Below, in pieces: positions 6,705 through 11,270 of a stretch of 11,270 nt of DNA. The DNA is from Fibrobacterota bacterium (GTDB taxonomy: Bacteria > Fibrobacterota > Chitinivibrionia > Chitinivibrionales > Chitinispirillaceae). The position numbers were made by a program, and so were the translations under genes. The stretch is from assembly GCA_023436145.1 (NCBI GenBank), contig JAEZKP010000034.1, positions 1-11,270 of the forward strand. Direction: 5' to 3'. The notes below the pieces were generated by a model. That model was not told the DNA's origin. It worked only from the letters and a program-made list of their open reading frames with translations, and did not search any database. How positions within the stretch are numbered: position 1 is the stretch's first letter; each line of letters opens with the position of its first letter.

Positions 6705-6836
6705 AAATAGCTCCTTCGCTGATAACTATCCGGGTGTTTTTTAATATTAATTCTTATTATTCCACAATAATGCAGAATTCTTGCGAGCATTCCTGATAAT
6801 ATATTAACACTTTAGCAAAAATTCCACATTTACTCG
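6705..6836 (-). promoter_or_regulatory. Xylanase upstream region with two TGTGGAAT copies
   Basis: The A+T-rich leader of the xylanase carries TGTGGAAT twice on the minus strand (6828-6821 and 6766-6759), the first followed by TTTTTGC and the second by AATAAG. Several AT-rich hexamers could serve as a -10 box, but none pairs with a good -35 at 16-18 bases. The promoter must lie here, because the upstream operon ends with a terminator immediately before. The repeated octamer could be a regulator site or chance. Confidence 0.25.
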
Positions 6837-6857
6837 AAAAAATCGGTGAGTATCACC
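6837..6857 (-). terminator. Rho-independent terminator of the Hyf-like operon
   Basis: On the minus strand, GGTGA-TAC-TCACC forms a perfect five-base stem with a three-base loop, followed after GA by six T residues. It lies about 85 bases beyond the stop of the last complex gene and points the right way. The stem is short but G+C-rich. Confidence 0.55.
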
Positions 6858-6940
6858 CATGCTTATCTGGTGTCATTCTTGCCGGTCTGAAAAACAGTTC
6901 ATTGTAGTTCTCACTCCGCTTATCCAGCCAGTTTCCGGGC

Positions 6941-7753
6941 TCACGGCCTCGCTATTTCTGGGGGGGAAGTATGTCCCTGTTCAGCTTTGGAATCTCTCTT
7001 TCCCAATAATCGGAGTAATCCATCCAGAATCGTTAAAGGATGAGGGGGGCAACCGGGGATAAAAAGATCTACTGGAAGAATGTCCGTTACACCACCACAA
7101 CACTCCTGGTGGCCAGCGAAAATTCCACCCGAAATGGCGCAAGTCCCAACAGCAATCACGATTTTGGGATCAGGAACTGCCTGATATGTTTTCTGGAGTG
7201 CCAGCTTCATATTTTTAGTAACCGGCCCGGTTACCAGAATTCCATCTGCATGGCGGGGAGAAGCCACAAACTGTATTCCGAAACGTCCCAGGTCCCACCC
7301 TACAGTATTTAAAACATTTACATCCGCTTCACAGGAATTACATCCTCCGGCACTTACCTGGCGCAGTTTCAGTGAGCGTTTGAAAAGCTTTTTGATGCGG
7401 TCTTGCAATGCGGAAGCCAGAACCAGCTCCTTCTGACCGGAAGAGATTGACAGATCCTTGCGCTTGCTGAATGATAAACGGTAATCCGATGAAAAGGTTA
7501 TAGACTGGTTTGGGCAAGCTTCAGCACAATCTGTACAGAAGAGGCATTTGCCCAGATCGATAACCGTATTTTCCTGCACGCTGATGGCTCCGGTGGGACA
7601 TGACTGTGAACATTTGTGACAGGAATCGGAACATTTTGATGTGTCGATACAGGGTCTTCCTCTAAAACGCTCCGGTAATGCAGGAGGAGGAGCATCAGGA
7701 AATTTTATGGTTCTATGCTTCTGCTGCAGTCGTGAAAGTATTACTTTTAACAT
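6941..7753 (-). CDS. Fused 2x[4Fe-4S] ferredoxin / NuoB-like small subunit of Hyf-like (Ehr-type) complex
   Basis: A 270-residue electron-transfer subunit that joins two parts which are separate in E. coli Hyc/Hyf (HycF/HyfH plus HycG/HyfI). The N-terminal half has two ferredoxin clusters: Cys41, 45, 48, 52 (spacing CxxxCxxCxxxCP, one residue wider than usual) and Cys70, 73, 76, 80 (CxxCxxCxxxCP). The C-terminal half (about 128-252) is NuoB-like with all four ligands of the proximal N2-type cluster: CNSC (138, 141), GTCAISGG (Cys205) and PGCPPHP (Cys235). It would pass electrons between an outside donor and the large subunit on the cytoplasmic face. The start is ATG 7753 with AAGGA nine bases upstream, 42 bases after the large-subunit gene. 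It is the last gene of the operon. The final 20 residues are polar and unmatched to the family. The family is secure; the redox partner is unknown. Confidence 0.92.
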   Translation of the reverse strand: MLKVILSRLQQKHRTIKFPDAPPPALPERFRGRPCIDTSKCSDSCHKCSQSCPTGAISVQENTVIDLGKCLFCTDCAEACPNQSITFSSDYRLSFSKRKDLSISSGQKELVLASALQDRIKKLFKRSLKLRQVSAGGCNSCEADVNVLNTVGWDLGRFGIQFVASPRHADGILVTGPVTKNMKLALQKTYQAVPDPKIVIAVGTCAISGGIFAGHQECCGGVTDILPVDLFIPGCPPHPLTILDGLLRLLGKRDSKAEQGHTSPPEIARP

Positions 7754-7795
7754 GAATATTATTCCTTTTAGCCGTCACTTCCCTGGTTTTCAGGT

Positions 7796-9346
7796 TTACA
7801 GGTCATGTCCGCAATAGGATAAATTGAAACTTTTATTACATAAGGGAAAATCGGAAATCTGTTGATTCCGTAGAGCCAAAGCAAGGCCTGTCCAGTTATG
7901 GAAAGAGGGATCAACGATTTTATAGCGGGCAAAAGAACCATTCTCATCGGTAATACCCACATGGCATACCTCTCCCCGCCAGCCCTCAGTTAAAGATACT
8001 ACCATACGATGTGGCATTAGTTTTCCACAGGCCAGATGAATTTTACCTCCTGGCAGATTCCGGAGCTGTTCTTTCACAAACTGTAAAGAATACTGAATCT
8101 CCAGCCAGCGCACATATGACCTGGCAAAGACATCACCTGATTTACATGATGAAACCGGGATATGAGAAAAGCAGAAAATACCACTGGAGTGATCCTGTCT
8201 TATATCACGGATCAGACCACTTGCTCTGGCAGCCGGGCCTACCAGACCTAGTTCAACAGCGTTTTCATATGTGAGAGTACCGGTATTTTCAAACCTGGCC
8301 ATTACAGACGGGGTGTCCCATAAAAGATTTACAGCAACAGTCACGTCTTTCTCTGCAGCATCCAGTCTGCTTAAAAGATCATCGATATGAGACTGCTGGA
8401 GATCGTAATGGACACCTCCCGGTCTTAAAAGCCCACGTCCGAACCGGTTACCACAAAGCATTGCTGTCATATTTAGAAAGTCACCGCGGATTCGGCCACA
8501 GTAACTAGCGGTGGGCAGAAACCCGACATCTCCGGAGAGTGCTCCCAGATCACCAACATGGTTAGCCAGTCTTTCCAGTTCCAGGGCAATGCCCCGGATC
8601 GTCTGTGCCCGTGCACTTTGTTGACATCCGGTCAGTGATTCTATTATTTGACAATAGTTGGTTCCATGTGCAATTGCAGAATCTCCGGCTATGTTTTCGG
8701 CATAATGCAAATTGCGATTGCCAATATCACCGATCAAAGCTTTTTCGATTCCCCGGTGCTGATATCCCAGAGCAATTTCCAGGTGAAAAACCTGTTCTCC
8801 ATGACATTGAAAACGGAAATGGCCCGGTTCGATTATTCCAGCATGTACAGGTCCCACTGCTACTTCGTGAACCTGTTCACCTTCAACTCTGTAGAAATCC
8901 CCAACAGCAGGCGGGATCTCCTCTGAGAAAGCACGTCCCCAGGCATCCCGTGAAGTCCATGAATGGTGATATCGAACAGGTTTAAGCCAGGGGTGATTGA
9001 CTGGTTTTAGTCCGAACTGCTCGGCTATTTCCCGCTCAAACAGATGTATCTGAGGGCAGTGAGGAGTCAGCGAAGTGAACTCTGTTTCCGGGGCTGTTGT
9101 GCTGCTTATCAAAAGACTGTTCTCATTATCATCAGCCAGAACTACATAAAGCCGTGCTGCCGGGCAGGTGGGTTCTGCGACTCCGAAATAAGCTGAAATC
9201 CTTTTCCCTTCTGCCACATTTGACAGAATCATCTGATTGAAATCTTTCTCTGAAACAACAGGGATCTCATCAAGCACCAGAGTACAACCATTGTAAGTTT
9301 TTACAAACAATGATTCAGTTGCTGTCTCAGTTATGGAAACAGTCAT
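7796..9346 (-). CDS. hyfG: HycE/HyfG-like (NuoC-NuoD fusion) large subunit lacking NiFe-binding cysteines
   Basis: A 516-residue homologue of the catalytic subunit of group 4 hydrogenases. Residues about 25-130 are a NuoC-like domain (HLFEREIAEQFGLKPVNHP, 101-119). From about 150 a NuoD/hydrogenase-large-subunit domain begins with VGPVHAGIIEPGHFRF (164-179) and GYQHRGIEKAL (194-204). Where true hydrogenases have the first CxxC (RICGIC), this protein reads AENIAGDSAIAH (216-227). Where they end in DPCxxCT, it ends in SFNLSYCGHDL (506-516) with a single Cys512. It therefore cannot hold a NiFe centre in the known way and should not oxidise or make hydrogen. This matches the Ehr (energy-converting hydrogenase-related) class; the substrate is unknown. 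The start is ATG 9346 with GGAGG upstream, sharing ATGA with the hyfF stop. The symbol reflects homology and gene order only. Confidence 0.9.
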   Translation of the reverse strand: MTVSITETATESLFVKTYNGCTLVLDEIPVVSEKDFNQMILSNVAEGKRISAYFGVAEPTCPAARLYVVLADDNENSLLISSTTAPETEFTSLTPHCPQIHLFEREIAEQFGLKPVNHPWLKPVRYHHSWTSRDAWGRAFSEEIPPAVGDFYRVEGEQVHEVAVGPVHAGIIEPGHFRFQCHGEQVFHLEIALGYQHRGIEKALIGDIGNRNLHYAENIAGDSAIAHGTNYCQIIESLTGCQQSARAQTIRGIALELERLANHVGDLGALSGDVGFLPTASYCGRIRGDFLNMTAMLCGNRFGRGLLRPGGVHYDLQQSHIDDLLSRLDAAEKDVTVAVNLLWDTPSVMARFENTGTLTYENAVELGLVGPAARASGLIRDIRQDHSSGIFCFSHIPVSSCKSGDVFARSYVRWLEIQYSLQFVKEQLRNLPGGKIHLACGKLMPHRMVVSLTEGWRGEVCHVGITDENGSFARYKIVDPSFHNWTGLALALRNQQISDFPLCNKSFNLSYCGHDL

Positions 9347-10779
9347 GGTTGTCCTCCCAGGAAACGGACTGCATCATTAAGCAACTCCGATAAAGGAGCA
9401 GGAATATATACTCCCAGAATGCAAACTGTTATCAGTAACCCCAGTATAGGGCCACAGGATGCAAAAGTGTCTCTAAAAGTCATTTTATTACGGTTAGGAA
9501 CTGGTGAACTGCCTTGAACTGCCTTAAGAACAGTCGCTCCCATGGCTATGAAAACCAATAACAGTAAAAAGAGAAACAGCCCTGCTATAAAGAATTTCCG
9601 GGCCTGAAAAGCTCCGTTAAGAATGGCAAATAAGCTGACAAATGGACTAAATGGAGGTGAACCGGTTATTGTCAGAAATCCGATAAGAAAAATGGTCCCT
9701 GAAAAGGGTAATAATCGTATCGCACCATGCACCCGATCGATGCTCTTGCTTCCAAATGCTCTGTGAATATTTCCTATTGAGAGAAAAAGCACTCCCTTGG
9801 TCAATCCATTGGATATAATATGCAATAAGATACCAAAAAAAGCAGGTGCTCCTATTCCCAGTCCCAGGGTCAGTATTCCCATGTGTTCTATACTCGAATA
9901 TGCCAGCATCCGTTTGAGATCTTTTTGACGAATCATAAAAAGAGCAGCTGTTGCCATAGACAAAAGCCCCATAAAAATCAATGTTTTTGACATATAGGCG
10001 AATTCACCGGCAGCATAACAGATGTGATAAATCCGCAAAAATGCCAGAAATGAGCAGCTGGTGAGCCCCCCCGCGAAAATGGCTCCAATAATGCCTGGTG
10101 ATTCGCCATACGAGTCAGGCTTCCAGGTATGCATGGGTGCCAGTCCCATCTTTGTTCCATATCCGACAAACAAAAGTATGAAAGCAAGATGCAACCATGT
10201 TTTGGAAAGAAGCGGGGCATTTTTAAGCAGCTTAACATAGGATAATGTGGCTTCCATGCCTCCGTGCATCGAAGAATAAGCCATGAAAAAAGTACCCAAT
10301 AGCGCCAACGCAATACCCACAGAACTAATAAGAAGATATTTCCACATGGCTTCAATGCTTAATTGATTATGATTGAAGTAGATTAAAGGTGCAGTAATAA
10401 GTGTGGTGGCTTCGATAGCTACCCACATCAGTGCAAGATGCTGTGACCAGGTTACCAGGCTTATTGCCCCTAAAAATGCGTTCAGACAGATGCAGAAAAG
10501 ACGGTTATCTCTTTCTTTTCTATACTGAAGGTATGATACTGCATATAAAGAACAGAAGAAAAAAAGAGTGTTTACCAGTAGAAGTACTATTTTTCCCGGT
10601 GGATCAAGCATCAGCCAGGTATTGGTATGGGTCAGTTCAGGCTTAAAAAGAACAATAACTGTAAAACAAAGCTGGGGTAGCGCTGTCAGAGGCAAAAGCA
10701 GGGGACGCCAGCGATTCGATGGAACTATTGCAGTAATACCTGCCATTAATATTGGGAAAAGAATAAACAGAAAGGCCAT
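9343..10779 (-). CDS. hyfF: HyfF-like proton-translocating antiporter-type membrane subunit
   Basis: A 478-residue polytopic inner-membrane protein of the NuoL/M/N-MrpA/D family, closest in motifs to hydrogenase-4 subunit F: KYLLISSVGIALALLGT (147-163) and VGYGTKMGLAPMHTWKPD (205-222). It would form part of the proton or sodium pathway driven by the redox arm. The ion-path residues expected for this family are visible: Glu123 in a membrane helix (MWVAIEATTL), Lys210 in GYGTKMG, the Lys286/289 pair before the next helix (RQKDLKRMLAYSS), and His320/Lys328 further on. Most of the chain is hydrophobic, with about 13-14 helices. The start is ATG 10779, two bases after the hyfE stop, with AAGGA inside the end of hyfE. 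Its stop overlaps the next start (ATGA). E. coli HyfF is somewhat longer (about 526). Confidence 0.92.
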   Translation of the reverse strand: MAFLFILFPILMAGITAIVPSNRWRPLLLPLTALPQLCFTVIVLFKPELTHTNTWLMLDPPGKIVLLLVNTLFFFCSLYAVSYLQYRKERDNRLFCICLNAFLGAISLVTWSQHLALMWVAIEATTLITAPLIYFNHNQLSIEAMWKYLLISSVGIALALLGTFFMAYSSMHGGMEATLSYVKLLKNAPLLSKTWLHLAFILLFVGYGTKMGLAPMHTWKPDSYGESPGIIGAIFAGGLTSCSFLAFLRIYHICYAAGEFAYMSKTLIFMGLLSMATAALFMIRQKDLKRMLAYSSIEHMGILTLGLGIGAPAFFGILLHIISNGLTKGVLFLSIGNIHRAFGSKSIDRVHGAIRLLPFSGTIFLIGFLTITGSPPFSPFVSLFAILNGAFQARKFFIAGLFLFLLLLVFIAMGATVLKAVQGSSPVPNRNKMTFRDTFASCGPILGLLITVCILGVYIPAPLSELLNDAVRFLGGQP

Positions 10780-10781
10780 AC

Positions 10782-11270
10782 CTATTCCTTCAGTGAGCTC
10801 AACATGCGGGTATCCATGGTGGAAAATGATTGATTTATTTTACTTATTATAATACAGCTGACAAAAATACCAACGAAAACATCAAGAAGAACTCCCATCT
10901 CAACCACCATGGGCATTGCACCAATTAAAAGCACTCCGAAAATATAGATACCATTTTCCAGAATCAGATAACCTATGACCTGTGTTAATGCTTTGAACCT
11001 GGTGGTCAGCAGGATAAAGCCGGTCAGCATTGTGGCAATAGACGAAGGGACTATCAGTTTGCCGGCATGTTCAGCTGCCAAAGGCATCTGACTGGTAAAC
11101 AGAAGTGCGAACATGGTGGCAAGTGCTCCCAGGATCAGTGAGGGCATTATGCCGATTAATGGTTCGATCTCCCGTTTGATCTGGGCATCGCGTAACGCAC
11201 GTGACATCATGTGCGGAATGACAAACCCTTTGAGTAAGACTGCAGTCGCAGATGCCAATAAAAGGGAAAT
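10782..11270 (-). CDS. hyfE: HyfE-like membrane subunit (partial, N-terminus beyond window)
   Basis: The frame is open from the window edge to the TAG at 10784-10782, giving 162 visible codons. A TTG at 11258 could be read as a start but lies inside a hydrophobic stretch and is almost surely internal. E. coli HyfE is about 216 residues, so some 50 N-terminal residues are outside. Visible features are several membrane helices, GYLILENGIYIFG with a helix Glu, and PMVVEMGVLLDVFVGIFV with a second acidic pair, both typical of the HyfE family, a relative of NuoK/MrpC. The position directly before hyfF matches the E. coli hyf order. As a membrane subunit it would help couple electron flow to ion movement. 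Further subunits (HyfB and HyfC types) would be expected upstream, outside the window. Confidence 0.88.
   Translation of the reverse strand: MSLLLASATAVLLKGFVIPHMMSRALRDAQIKREIEPLIGIMPSLILGALATMFALLFTSQMPLAAEHAGKLIVPSSIATMLTGFILLTTRFKALTQVIGYLILENGIYIFGVLLIGAMPMVVEMGVLLDVFVGIFVSCIIISKINQSFSTMDTRMLSSLKE

Noticed and set aside
7768..7962. 64-codon minus-strand frame bridging the gap between large and small subunit genes
   Set aside because: It overlaps the end of the large-subunit gene in another frame and resembles no subunit; the 42-base gap is better read as a spacer with a ribosome site.
8605..8985. 126-codon open frame on the plus strand
   Set aside because: It lies fully antisense inside the large-subunit gene, has no recognisable domain or good ribosome site, and its composition follows from the gene on the other strand.
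10782..11258. TTG at 11258 as the true start of the HyfE-like gene
   Set aside because: The frame stays open and hydrophobic to the window edge and the family has about 50 more N-terminal residues, so the gene is cut by the window.
6941..11270. Formate hydrogenlyase or hydrogenase-4
   Set aside because: Gene order and folds fit, but the large subunit has neither NiFe-binding CxxC pair.

Overview
All seven genes in this window lie on the minus strand, so the transcription order runs from high to low coordinates. Base composition is moderate, and the gene set suggests a Gram-negative anaerobic polymer degrader. It contains an Lgt of the 'GCCYG' type, a secreted GH11 xylanase whose tail resembles type IX secretion (T9SS) sorting domains, a Hanks-type kinase, and an energy-converting-hydrogenase-like membrane complex. 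Fibrobacterota (Chitinispirillum/Cellulosispirillum-like) is my best guess. It is inferred from gene content and was not tested by any search.

Layout. (1) 11270-6941: the distal end of a Hyf/Hyc-like operon in the order hyfE (5' end outside the window), hyfF, hyfG-like NuoCD, and a fused ferredoxin-NuoB protein. It is tightly packed and closes with a hairpin-plus-T-run terminator at 6837-6857. (2) 6704-5823: a monocistronic GH11 endo-xylanase with a signal peptide and a short C-terminal sorting-like tail. (3) 5822-5531: a gene-free stretch with two hairpins and A-rich near-repeats, probably a dispersed repeat element. (4) 5530-1035: a three-gene operon of phosphoglucomutase, a membrane Ser/Thr kinase with an extracytoplasmic TPR region, and a secreted WD40-like propeller. 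The junctions are a 1-3 bp overlap and an 18 bp gap. (5) 1034-690: gene-free, A+T-rich, with degenerate AATCT/GAAATCT simple repeats and a palindrome just upstream of lgt. (6) 689-1: the N-terminal three quarters of lgt, running off the left edge.

Most notable point: the catalytic subunit of the Hyf-like complex lacks both CxxC motifs that bind the NiFe centre. Its partner small subunit keeps all four cysteines of the proximal 4Fe-4S cluster, and the antiporter-like subunit keeps its membrane Glu/Lys residues. This is therefore not a hydrogenase. It fits the 'energy-converting hydrogenase-related' (Ehr) class, which lies between group 4 hydrogenases and complex I, and its electron acceptor is unknown. 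The second point of interest is the kinase-propeller pair, which looks like a cell-envelope sensing module co-expressed with a sugar-phosphate enzyme.
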